Source: Sphingobium sp. AP50 (GTDB taxonomy: Bacteria > Pseudomonadota > Alphaproteobacteria > Sphingomonadales > Sphingomonadaceae). From it: a stretch of DNA of 64,000 bases. Numbering within the stretch: position 1 is the first letter of the stretch; each line of letters opens with the position of its first letter. The notes under the pieces are model-generated. The model was not told the DNA's origin, ran no database searches, and saw only the letters and a list, made by a program, of their open reading frames with translations. The DNA is taken from positions 1 to 64,000 of the forward strand of contig NZ_FNYZ01000018.1 of NCBI RefSeq assembly GCF_900109095.1. Direction: 5' to 3'. A program made the translations under genes and the position numbers. Positions 24,377 to 32,959 of the stretch are shown here, in pieces.

Positions 24377-25437
24377 TCGGAAACCCCCTACTCGGCGTCC
24401 TCTTCCACTGGTTGGGTGGCCTCGCATCGGCCAGCTTCTATGTTCCGTTTCGTGGCGTAAAGCGCTGGAATTGGGAGATTTACTGGCTGACCGGCGGTAT
24501 CTTCTCCTGGGTCATCGCGCCCTGGTTCTTCGCCTCGGTCCAGACCAACGATCTGATGGGCGTCATGGCACAGGTGCCGTCTTCCGTCATCGGCTGGTGC
24601 GTCTTCTTCGGCATCCTCTGGGGCTTTGGTGGCCTCACTTATGGCCTCACCATGCGCTATCTGGGCCTGTCGCTCGGCATGGCGGTGGTGCTTGGCCTGT
24701 GCACCGTGTTCGGCACGCTGATCCCGCCCATCGTCGACGGTACGTTCGTAACGGAGATCGCCGGCACGCTCCACGGCCAGATCGTCCTGTTGGGGCTAGC
24801 CATTACGGTGCTGGGCATCGTCGTCGTCGCCATGGCAGGCGCGCGCAAGGATGAGGCGCTGTCTTCCGAACAAAAGGCCGCCGCCGTCGCCGAATTCGAT
24901 TTCAACAAGGGCATCGCGGTCGCCATCTTTTCGGGCATCATGTCCTCCTGCTTCGCCTTCGGCTTGGCCGCCGGACAGCAGGTCAATGAACTCAGCCGCG
25001 CAGCAGGCACCGGTCCGCTCTGGGTCGGCCTGCCGACCTTGTGCATCGTCATGTTTGGCGGCCTCGTCACCAATGCGCTCTGGTGCGCGTGGCTGATCGT
25101 GAAGAACAGGTCGGCGGGCCAGTGGTTTGGCGCACGCGACGCATCGGGTCAGCGCCCCGCGTTGCTCCCCAACATCCTGCTCTGCGCGCTGGCGGGGACC
25201 GCTTGGTATTTCCAGTTCTTCTTCTACACCATGGGTGAAAGCCAGATGGGCCGCTTCGGCTTTTCCAGCTGGACGCTCCACATGGCCTCGATCATCATCT
25301 TCGGCACCTGCTGGGGCTTCGCCTTCCGCGAGTGGAAGGATGCCGCCCCTGCCGTCCGCCGCATGGTGTGCAGCGGTATCGCGCTTCTCATCTTGGCGAC
25401 TTTGATTATTGGATACGGAAATAAACTGGCAGCCTAG
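24373..25437 (+). CDS. rhaT: L-rhamnose/proton symporter
   Basis: A 354-residue inner-membrane protein with about ten hydrophobic helices, matching RhaT in length and in segments such as ASASFYVPFRGVKRWNWE, WGFGGLTYGLTMRYLGLSLG, FGTLIPPI and QFFFYTMGESQMG. It brings free L-rhamnose into the cytoplasm with protons. Last gene of the plus-strand operon. No clear terminator follows within 60 bases. Confidence 0.9.
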   Translation: MIGNPLLGVLFHWLGGLASASFYVPFRGVKRWNWEIYWLTGGIFSWVIAPWFFASVQTNDLMGVMAQVPSSVIGWCVFFGILWGFGGLTYGLTMRYLGLSLGMAVVLGLCTVFGTLIPPIVDGTFVTEIAGTLHGQIVLLGLAITVLGIVVVAMAGARKDEALSSEQKAAAVAEFDFNKGIAVAIFSGIMSSCFAFGLAAGQQVNELSRAAGTGPLWVGLPTLCIVMFGGLVTNALWCAWLIVKNRSAGQWFGARDASGQRPALLPNILLCALAGTAWYFQFFFYTMGESQMGRFGFSSWTLHMASIIIFGTCWGFAFREWKDAAPAVRRMVCSGIALLILATLIIGYGNKLAA

Positions 25438-25561
25438 CGGCCTGGTTATGACACATCAGTAAGAATGCCAATGCGGATCACGCGTGACGTTTTGCCTGAT
25501 GAGGTTCGTCATCGCGCAAATACATCCTCAAGCCCTGACCACACCTCCTGCAAGAGCTGAA

Positions 25562-26330
25562 ATTGTGCGTTCTACTGAGCCTAGCGAAACGCTACGGCAT
25601 CAATGACCAGACTGTCCACAAATGGCGCACGCGTCAGAACAGGCGCTTCTGTCGGCCTTTTCACCTAGGCTGGCATCTAAATTAGGAAGAACGCGCGATC
25701 ATCTGCGCTGGGCGAAGGACGACAGGTGTTGCTCTGGATGACCTGACCTTCATTTGCTGACGCTGCCTGCCAAATCTCAGTTGTGACAGTATTGCAGTGT
25801 GCTCTAGGCCGAAGGACTCAAACGACGAACGCCAATACCACGCCAGGACAGAGGCGCTTCCAGGACTTTGACCCGGGCTTTGTCCACGTCGACATCAAAT
25901 ATATGCCCAAGCATCGCATCCGGATGGCTAGACCCGCAAGCGCTTCCTTGATGTCGCCATCGGTTACTGCTCACGCTTCGTCCATCTCGAGGCTTACGAC
26001 ACTCAGAAATGTCGGCAACGCCATCACCTCCCTCAAGGCTGCCAGAAAGGTCTTTCCTGTCCCATTCCCCACGTCTTGAAGGACCGGGAGCACCGCTTTA
26101 CCGTTGACGATTCCGAACGCACATGTGCGAAAATCGAGGTCATTCACCGGACTACTCAACCCTGTACCCGGCAAACTTGTGCCGTGATCCAATGCTTCAA
26201 CGGACGCATCGGCAGCGACGTTGTGGGCATCAACGTCGCCGGCCATGATGTCCTCGAAATTGTACTCATCTACTTGATCACGCCTACAGCCGGAACCGAA
26301 CGCGCCTGCTGAACGGCACCTCACGGTGAG
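25562..26330 (+). pseudogene. Decayed IS481-family transposase
   Basis: Fragments in shifting plus-strand frames spell out an integrase-core transposase: LAKRYGINDQTVHKWRTRQ around 25575-25640 (helix-turn-helix), DPGFVHVDIKYMPK around 25868-25910, a piece resembling the RFVHLE core strand near 25975, and HRTTQPCTRQT then FNGRIGSD around 26145-26215. These match the HVDIKYLP and ERFNGRI signatures of IS481 transposases. Several frameshifts and stops are present, so it is dead. No terminal repeats could be assigned. Confidence 0.65.
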
Positions 26331-27075
26331 GGAAATTAGAGAAAGGGGTCGGCCTTATCGCACCCTTGCCACTCCTCGTTCAGGCCGACAGCATCGGAAG
26401 ATTTTATGACTCTAGTCGATGACGTTCTAATTTACGCCAATGATGTGACGCTACCAAACAGCGAATCAAGCGCTACTGACGTGACCCCCGGATTTCCTCC
26501 AGTCGGGATTAGAGCCGGGCAGCTTTGTTGCGCATGAGCGCGGGTTTGAAAGATGTCGCCGAGCCGGTGACATAAAACATTAAAGGCACAAGATATCTAC
26601 GTAAGAGCAAATTGGGAGGCCGTAGGGACCAGCAAGGGTGACCGTTGGCATGTGAGAAGGCCGCACTTCCGTCGCCTGTGTCTCGGTGTAGCCGCTCGGA
26701 ACGATGATTGCCTGATACTACAACGGCGGTCGTTCCCGCTCGAACTTTTAGACGATAGTGATCGGCAGGGCGCGTTGGTGGAGCCGTAAATCACGTTTGG
26801 TGCGACGAATGTGAGATGTTCAGCGACCGCCACGATCGCGTCCGCGCAACCAGAGGGCAACCTTGATGCGAGGATATTTTCCCTATTACCTTTGCGTCTA
26901 TCGCTTTAACGGTGGGTAGGTTCGCTACCTAATTGTATTGAGTATCGCGTAATGGATGATAAAAATCCAAAAAATAATGGTTGGGGAGGAGCCGTTCATG
27001 TTCCTATGCACTATGTGCTTCGACAATTGCGCTTCGCATACCGTTAAGGGCCGGGGAAACATGGAGTATAATTTG
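26331..27075. other. Non-coding stretch before the GH3 gene
   Basis: About 745 bases without a gene I can support. A minus-strand open frame at 26597-26860 has no recognisable motif and unconvincing composition. The last 120 bases are AT-rich and probably carry the promoter of the GH3 gene. Confidence 0.5.
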
Positions 27076-28563
27076 ATGAGAACTCTTTGTGTTGTCATGG
27101 CCGCTGCACTTGGAGCCGTAACAGTCCAGGCAACTGAACAAAAGAGTAATCGGATATCTAAAGAAGGCAGCCGCCCGACCTATATGCAGGCTAATGCTCC
27201 AATTGAGGAACGCGTCAAGGACCTCTTGGCTCGCATGACGCTCGAAGAGAAGACGGCACAGTTGCAGAGCAGCAGCCCAATACCCCAGATACCAAGCATG
27301 CCGATAGGCCCAACTTCGTCATTCGGGATTTTCAAGGACGGGAAAGTGAACGATGCCGTGGCTCAACGCGCCTTAGGAAACGGGATCGGCGTCTACACTA
27401 ATTTGTCGTTCGCCGGAACGGCAATATCGGCGGTAGCTGGGGTTCAGCAGCAAAACGCTATTCAGCAGTGGGTTATGACGAATACTCGGCTAAAGATACC
27501 AGTCATGTTTCGGGCGGAGGCGCTGCACGGTGCGGTAGTGACTGGTGCGACGAGCTTTCCGCAAGCAGTGGGGCTTGGTAGTACCTGGGATCGAGAGCTG
27601 ATCCGCGAAATGTTCGAAGTCGTTGGCCGGGAAGCACGCGCGGGCGGCATGTCGGCGGTGCTGGCCCCAGTCTTCGATCTTGCGCGTGATCCTCGCTTTG
27701 GCCGGGTAGAAGAAATGTACTCTGAGGATCCGTACCTTGTAGGCGAGCTAGGTGTCGCGGCGGTTCAAGGACTTCAGGGTATCGATTCCGACAGGTCGGC
27801 AATTGACCGGAACCACGTCATGGCGACTGCAAAGCACTTTGTTCATGGCCAGCCAGAGAGCGGGACCAATACAGCGCCCAATGATTTCAGCGAACGGACA
27901 ATGCGAAGCATTTTCTTTCTGCCATTTGAAAAGGCCGTTAAGATCGGGAAAGTCGGCGCAGTGATGCCCTCATATAATGAGAATGATGGCGGCATCCCAA
28001 GCCACGCTAACAGATGGATGTTGAAGGACGTGCTGCGTGGTGAATGGGGTTTCAATGGTATTGTCGACTCCGACTGGTTCGCGGTAAGTCAGCTCGCTCG
28101 GTCGCATCATGTGGCAAAGGACCTTCCCGCAGCCGGTGTACTGGCGTTCAATTCGGGCACCGACATCGAGTCACCGACATCTGCCAGCTTCGCGACGTTA
28201 AAAGACGCAATAAGCGCTGGTTCAGTCCGAGAAGAAGACATTAACGTCGCAGTCTCTCGCGTTCTGACTATGAAGTTTCGACTTGGCTTATTTGAGCATC
28301 CTTACACAGACCCCAAGCGACCGGCAGCTGAAGTTGGTGCACCTGCAAATAACGCTCTTGCCCGAAAAGTAGATGACGAATCGATCATTCTGCTCAAGAA
28401 CGCGGATAAATTGTTGCCAATAGACGCGGCGAAGATAGGAAGTATTGCGGTCATTGGGCCAAACGCAAACAAAGTGCGGATTGGCGGATATTCTGCAATG
28501 CCACCGTATTTCGCATCTGTTCTCGACGGTATTCGCGAGCGCGTTAGCATCGAATGCTCCTAG
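27076..28563 (+). pseudogene. GH3 beta-glucosidase family, C-terminally truncated
   Basis: About 495 residues remain of a protein that normally has 700-800. A signal peptide (MRTLCVVMAAALGAVTVQA) is followed by the GH3 N-terminal barrel: ERVKDLLARMTLEEKTAQL, PVMFRAEALHGAV, ATSFPQAVGLGSTWD, ARDPRFGRVEEMYSEDPYL, TAKHFVHGQ and GIVDSDWFAV. The Asp of VDSDW is the nucleophile. The start of the second domain (DDESIILLKNADKLLPI) is present, then the frame stops at a TAG inside the CTAG flanking the IS5-type element, removing the acid/base domain and Fn3 domain. Start is the ATG at 27076 (GGAG 9 bases upstream); 27061 is also possible. Xylosidase or glucosidase activity would be lost. Confidence 0.78.
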
Positions 28564-30057
28564 CAGGCTGTTGAAGAAGTCAGTGGCTTGCGGGTACAGG
28601 TGTGATTCACTCTGAGACGGTTGTAATCTGAGGTTGCGGGATGCGCGGAACGGACCGGCGTACGGGGCAATTGTTTTCCTATATCAATCTGGAGGCAAGG
28701 GTACTGGCTGACCATCCGCTTCGAACCATTCGCGTGATCGCGGACGACGCGCTTGGTGCGCTGTCGCAGGATTTCGCGGCGCTCTATTCAGGGATGGGGC
28801 CCCCATCGATCGCTCCGGAGATACTGCTTCGCGCGATGCTGCTGCAGGCCTTCTAATCGGTTCGCTCGGAGCGGCAACTGATGGAGAGGCTGGAGTTTGA
28901 TCTGTTGTTCCGCTGGTTCGTGGGCCTGGACGTCGATGAGCCAGTATGGGATCACTCGACCTTTTCCAAGAACCGCGACCGACAGCTGGCTGGTGAGATC
29001 GCCGCCAAATTTCTGACCGCGATATTGGATCACCCGCGCGTTCGTCGGCTGCTCTCGAGTGATCATTTCAGCGTCGATGGCACACTGATCGAAGCTTGGG
29101 CGTCGATGAAGAGTTTCCGACCGCACGATGGTGGTGACCGCGAGGGCGGCAATGGCGGCGGCCGAGACGGCTTTGCCGACTTTCGGGGCGAGAATCGATC
29201 AAACGACACGCATACAAGCACCACCGATCCCGACGCGATGCTCTACAAGAAGGGCCCAGGCATGGAGGCAAAACTCTGCTTTATCGGTCATGGGCTTATA
29301 GAAAACCGGTCGGGGCTTTTGCTCAATGCCCGGCTCACTCGTGTCTCGGGCCACCCTGAGCGGCTTGCCGCGCTGGAGATGATCGAGCCCTTTGCCGAGC
29401 GGCCGCAGGGCATCACGCTGGGCGCCGATCGCGGCTATGACGCGGCGGATTTTGTCGATGAACTGCGCACGCTCAATGTCAGACCACATGTCGCTCAAAA
29501 TGTCAGCAGGCGACGGTCTGCGATCAATGGACGCACGACCCGGCATGCGAGGTATGCGGCCAGCATTCGGGCGCGCAAACGCATCGAGGAAGCATTTGGC
29601 TGGATCAAAACCATAGCAGGCCTGCGCAAAGCCAAGCTACGTGGCCTTGCCAAGGTCGACTGGGCTTTCACCTTCGCAGCTGCGGCTTACAATCTGATTC
29701 GGCTGCCAAAGCTGTTGGGAGTACCGGCTTGAGCCTCGAGGGCAAATGGCGCATAGTCGAGATGCCTGGTTTCCCGGCTGACTATCCGGATCTTGTCGAG
29801 GCAGCCTATATCCTGTTCGAGAAACTGGGTGGTGGCGAGTTCGCCTTCGGCGCCTGCACCGGGCATATCTGGGAAGCCAGCACCGCCGAAGCCACCAGTA
29901 TCGACTTCTCTTGGGATGGCAGTGACGAGATGGACGAGGTCTGCGGAGATGGAGACGCTGAACTCCAGCCCGATGGATCACTCCATGGCGAAATTCGGTA
30001 CCAACATGGCGACCAGCTTCCCTTCATCGCCCGAAAATGGACTTCTTCAACAGCCTG
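28564..30057 (+). mobile_element. IS5-family element with a downstream passenger gene
   Basis: Perfect 18-bp inverted repeats CAGGCTGTTGAAGAAGTC (28564-28581) and its complement (30040-30057) bound the element. CTAG directly flanks both sides (28560-28563 and 30058-30061), fitting the YTAR target duplication of IS5-group elements. It contains a transposase gene with one internal stop codon and an overlapping passenger gene. Neither flank continues the other as GH3 sequence, so the glucosidase was already cut, or deletion followed insertion. Confidence 0.85.
28641..29732 (+). pseudogene. IS5-family transposase split by an ochre codon
   Basis: The first part (71 residues, RTGQLFSYINLEARVLADHP to LLRAMLLQAF) ends at TAA, 28854-28856. 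The same frame continues SVRSERQLMERLEFDLLFRW, then FSKNRDRQL, DHFSVDGTLIEAWASMKSF (Asp), LGADRGYDAADFV (Asp) and RKRIEEAFGWIKTIAGL (Glu), giving the DDE set of the family. Relatives normally read QAFYS at the break, so a single base change of a Tyr codon to TAA explains it. The element is probably not self-mobile unless the stop is read through or the protein is supplied elsewhere. Confidence 0.85.
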
Positions 30058-30061
30058 CTAG
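29729..30061 (+). CDS. Passenger protein of the IS5-family element (unknown function)
   Basis: A 110-residue acidic protein with no signal peptide. It begins with TTG overlapping the transposase stop (TTGA at 29729-29732), so it is translationally coupled to the transposase. Features include GKWRIVEMPGFPADYPDLVE, a Gly-rich GEFAFGACTGHIWEA and SWDGSDEMDEVCGDGDAEL. The stop TAG at 30059-30061 is made by the CTAG target duplication, outside the element itself. I do not recognise a characterised family. Confidence 0.6.
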   Translation: MSLEGKWRIVEMPGFPADYPDLVEAAYILFEKLGGGEFAFGACTGHIWEASTAEATSIDFSWDGSDEMDEVCGDGDAELQPDGSLHGEIRYQHGDQLPFIARKWTSSTAC

Positions 30062-30158
30062 GGAGACACGAAAGACATCCGCATATTGGAACATAGAACT
30101 ATATTGTCAGTCGCCGATGGCCGGAAAGCGCCTTGGCCAGACGCTTCCCGGCAAATCT

Positions 30159-30434
30159 TTAGCCGTTCAGCTTGTCCTTAACCGCCTTGGCGGGCGTAAA
30201 GCCGAGCTTCTTAGCGGCTGCAATCTGGATAGTGGCGCCAGTGGAAGGGTTGCGGCCTTCTCGAGCCGGCGTGTCCTTGACTTTGAACTTGCCAAAGCCG
30301 TTCAGGGAAATTTCTTCGCCCGCTGCTGCGGCATCGGCGATCGCAGCGAAGACCGCGTCGACCAGCTTGCGGGCATCCGCCTTAGAAAGGCCGTTGTCGC
30401 CGGCGATCTTCTCCGCGAGATCCATATTGTTCAT
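30159..30434 (-). CDS. HU-family DNA-binding protein
   Basis: A 91-residue histone-like protein. It starts MNNMDLAEKIAGDNGLSKAD and continues through the dimerisation helices AVFAAIADAAAAGEEISLNG and FGKFKVKDTPAREGRNPSTG, the DNA-binding beta-arm with its Asn-Pro tip, ending KKLGFTPAKAVKDKLNG. Length and arm match HU/IHF. The ATG at 30434 has AGGA 9 bases upstream; the open frame continues upstream without meaning. It probably bends or coats DNA; plasmids often carry such a copy. Confidence 0.92.
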   Translation of the reverse strand: MNNMDLAEKIAGDNGLSKADARKLVDAVFAAIADAAAAGEEISLNGFGKFKVKDTPAREGRNPSTGATIQIAAAKKLGFTPAKAVKDKLNG

Positions 30435-30636
30435 GGCTATATATCCTGTGTCGTTTGGACGGCGGACATAGACGAGAGTGCAAGCCCACGTCCACAAGAG
30501 ACCTGATCCGCCCAAGACTGGATCTCCGTGCATCCCCAGCACGGCCAGCCCATTCCTGCGATACTGGCTTTTGCGAAGCAGGATACAATCTTTGGCAACT
30601 ACGATGATGCCATCAACGGCGCATGATGAGACCAAA

Positions 30637-31000
30637 ATGGCTACGACGCCCAATGATATCCTGATCGTCATATGTCCGGTCTGCGCAACGGCTCATCGGT
30701 TACCACGCCAAAGGCTGGCCGCAGGCGGAACCTGCGGCCGATGTCCGCGACCTCTATTCGCCGGCGAACCTGTCATTCTGACGACCGCCAATTTCGACGC
30801 GCATGCATCGTGGTCCGATATTTCGCTGCTCGCCGATTTTTGGGCGATCTGGTGTAGCCCCTGTGGTCAAATGGCCCCCGCGTTCAACGCTGCGGCCGGA
30901 CAACTCGATCCCACATGTGGCTGGAGAAACCCGACATCGAGGCGCATCAGGCGATCGCGGGTCGCTATGCCATCCGGTCCAATAGCCAAGCGTGAAGTGC
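30637..31000 (+). pseudogene. trxC: Thioredoxin 2 (TrxC-like), frameshifted
   Basis: The frame starting MATTPND at 30637 encodes the TrxC zinc ribbon (CPVC then CGRC, 18-residue spacing) and the thioredoxin fold with active site FWAIWCSPCGQMAPAF. Around 30905 the frame is lost: the thioredoxin sequence continues in another frame as EKPDIEAHQAIAGRYAIRS and then stops near 30990. The cis-Pro loop (SIPTL) and the final strand and helix are missing. The reading frame of the first part runs on to 31128 with unrelated residues. Probably dead as a reductase. Confidence 0.72.
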
Positions 31001-31254
31001 ATACGGCGGTAGACATTGCCAAATGCGGCCTTGGTGATCGTGGCTGTGTCTGGTGGACCGACGGCGCAGCTTATTATAACCGCCCTTTGGCGCGCAATAC
31101 GCCCTATGCCGATTGGTGCCGCTTTTGACAGACGGGCTTTACGCACCGGATTGTCGGCCCGCTCGATCCAAGCCAGGCCATGGTTACTTGTCTTTCCCAT
31201 CCGCACGGCGTTGTATCGACCTGACAAGTCATGCTGGTCGAGGGATCTTTGTGA

Positions 31255-31450
31255 TCAAACTGGAGCGTCAAGATCGAGAAGATCCTGCTCCTCTGCATGC
31301 CGATCAAAATAGTCGGAGACAAATTCGCACAGTTGCACGACCTTGGGCCCCTTCTCCCGAACATCCGCCAGCAATCAGCTTGCTGGCAATGCCCTGCCCT
31401 GCGAGGGCCTCAGGTACCTGGGTGAGCCAATGCGCCATAACGTCGTTCAT
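31255..31450 (-). pseudogene. Small GNAT-type acetyltransferase, frameshifted remnant
   Basis: On the minus strand one frame reads HWLTQVPEALAGQGIASKLI, the acetyl-CoA-binding core of YjdJ-type (Acetyltransf_CG) proteins. After a frame change around 31380 it continues KVVQLCEFVSDYFDRHAEEQ and ends near 31255. These two pieces are the usual consecutive halves of a roughly 95-residue acetyltransferase. The beginning is missing or also shifted. Confidence 0.55.
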
Positions 31451-31743
31451 AGGCCGCGATTGCCATCCTTCATGCGCTCATATCAGATGCCGCGCCACCA
31501 AGCATTGACCAAAAAGACCGAGCTGCAGCGCCCATGAACAGAGGCTTCACCTGTCATTCATCGGAACCTACTATTCCGTGACGATTGCTTTCCCCTTTTC
31601 AAGCGGCACTTCTCTGCAACTTCGGCCCCACCGCGGACCTTGCTCCGGCGTGGCATTTTTATGTCCTCGGCTTTGATCACAATAGCCCTTGGGACATTCC
31701 CTTGATGATTGCTTGTCTGCACGCGACCACCCATAGGGGCCGC

Positions 31744-31917
31744 ATGGACCAAGAAACTTCCGAACTGATCTCCCGTATCATTGCGCGCGCGCCGCAGTGG
31801 CTTCGCCACGACCTGTCGTCGAAAGACCTCAATGTTCGTGGACGGGCCGAAGAAACGCTTGCCGCTATGATCGTTGATGCGCTGTCACACGGAACGCCAC
31901 AGGGGCAGGAAGGTTAA
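31744..31917 (+). CDS. Small conserved protein (DUF6771-like)
   Basis: From the ATG at 31744 the product has 57 residues: SELISRIIARAPQWLRHDLS, then RGRAEETLAAMIVDAL. It resembles short sphingomonad proteins I associate with DUF6771; role unknown. The frame continues upstream to 31585, but the start at 31744 follows a GGGG-containing site and leaves the compact helical protein. It ends 7 bases before the next gene, so the two are likely co-transcribed. Confidence 0.55.
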   Translation: MDQETSELISRIIARAPQWLRHDLSSKDLNVRGRAEETLAAMIVDALSHGTPQGQEG

Positions 31918-31924
31918 AAGCCGC

Positions 31925-32278
31925 ATGGGAGCCTCTCGTGGAGTATCTGTCTTGTTCAGACGCCTTTTCCTCCCTGCCCTTCTTCTTGTTGCTTGCTCCA
32001 ACGCAGCCTGTGCTTCGGACAGCGAGCAGCTGACCATATATTGTGACGGCGGTCGAACCTTCCTTGCTGACATTAGCGCGGAAAGCGCGTTCGTGACGAT
32101 CGGAACCCGCACAGTCGCGCTTCAGCGCCGGGACTCGTCGCTAGGGCGGCGGTTTGATGCGACGGGCGCTGCACTGATCGTAGATGGCGAGATGGTCGCT
32201 TTGGTACTCGACGACGATATCAATTTTCAAAACTGTCGATCAAATGGAGCCGACTACCAGGTTCGGAACACCAGATGA
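31925..32278 (+). CDS. MliC-like lysozyme-inhibitor lipoprotein
   Basis: A 117-residue exported protein. The signal ends LLLVACSNAAC, a lipobox-like LVAC, so it is probably a lipoprotein. The mature part (YCDGGRTFLADI, SAFVTIGTRTVALQRRD, RRFDATGAALIVDGEMVAL, final Cys in FQNC) has the spacing of the MliC/PliC fold, which binds c-type lysozyme in the periplasm. AGGAAGG lies upstream of the ATG at 31925. Confidence is moderate because the fold is short. Confidence 0.6.
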   Translation: MGASRGVSVLFRRLFLPALLLVACSNAACASDSEQLTIYCDGGRTFLADISAESAFVTIGTRTVALQRRDSSLGRRFDATGAALIVDGEMVALVLDDDINFQNCRSNGADYQVRNTR

Positions 32279-32425
32279 ACTCGCGACCGGATTGGTTCGG
32301 CCATCGGTGAGGAGCAGAACTTTCCTCGATCGTTTCGACGTTATCCGTCCACTCAGGTCGCTCGCATTGAAGCGCTGCGGCGGAAGTATATTGATCCGCA
32401 AAAATTATCTGCGTTCTTCCGCTCG

Positions 32426-32959
32426 TCAGTACTTTTGTCGTTGAGGCCCAAAGCGGCCCCGACGGTCGCTTGCCATGATCATTGCAATGCCCTTTGCATA
32501 TTGCATCTGTCGCCAGCGAGTGGGGCTGTGATACATGCCGATGGCCCGCCAGAAATCTTTCCCTTCATGGAGCGCCGAGAGGAATATCCATCTTGCTGCG
32601 TCCACATTGAAGCAGGCATCATGTCGGAGCCAGGATCGGACCTGTGTTTCATTGCGACCGATCTGCCGAGAGATGCGAGGCACCCACCAGCTGTTGACCT
32701 GCATCGGGCCTAGGTCGACGGAGCCGTCCGAGTTCCTCATTTCGGCGCCGATCCATCCCCCCTCCTTCCTCCTTAAGGCCCACAGGGTTTGATCGAGCCA
32801 TCGCCGCCCGGACGCCGCCCGACGGATGCATTGACGGATCACCCTTTCCTCCCCTAGCACGTCCCGGCTCTTCCCCTGGCCATGGACGGGCTCGGCTTGT
32901 GCGATCAGAGTGCAAGCTACGCCGCCGACCAAAAGTATTGCACGAGCCTGCCCAATCAT
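32426..32959 (-). CDS. Conjugation-associated lytic transglycosylase
   Basis: A 177-residue exported muramidase of the VirB1/TrbN/IagB kind, which locally opens peptidoglycan for the transfer channel. The signal peptide runs to about residue 28 (AILLVGGVACTLIAQAEPVHG). The catalytic Glu lies in LWALRRKEGGW, and NSDGSVDLGPMQVNSWW is the GxMQ substrate-groove motif. The start ATG at 32959 overlaps the TraA stop (ATGA), making it the last gene of the TraD-TraA operon. No other mating-channel genes are in the window. Confidence 0.82.
   Translation of the reverse strand: MIGQARAILLVGGVACTLIAQAEPVHGQGKSRDVLGEERVIRQCIRRAASGRRWLDQTLWALRRKEGGWIGAEMRNSDGSVDLGPMQVNSWWVPRISRQIGRNETQVRSWLRHDACFNVDAARWIFLSALHEGKDFWRAIGMYHSPTRWRQMQYAKGIAMIMASDRRGRFGPQRQKY

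Noticed and set aside
26597-26860. Minus-strand frame as a second transposase remnant
   Set aside because: Composition is Ser/Arg-rich in a random-looking way and I could not match it to any transposase block.
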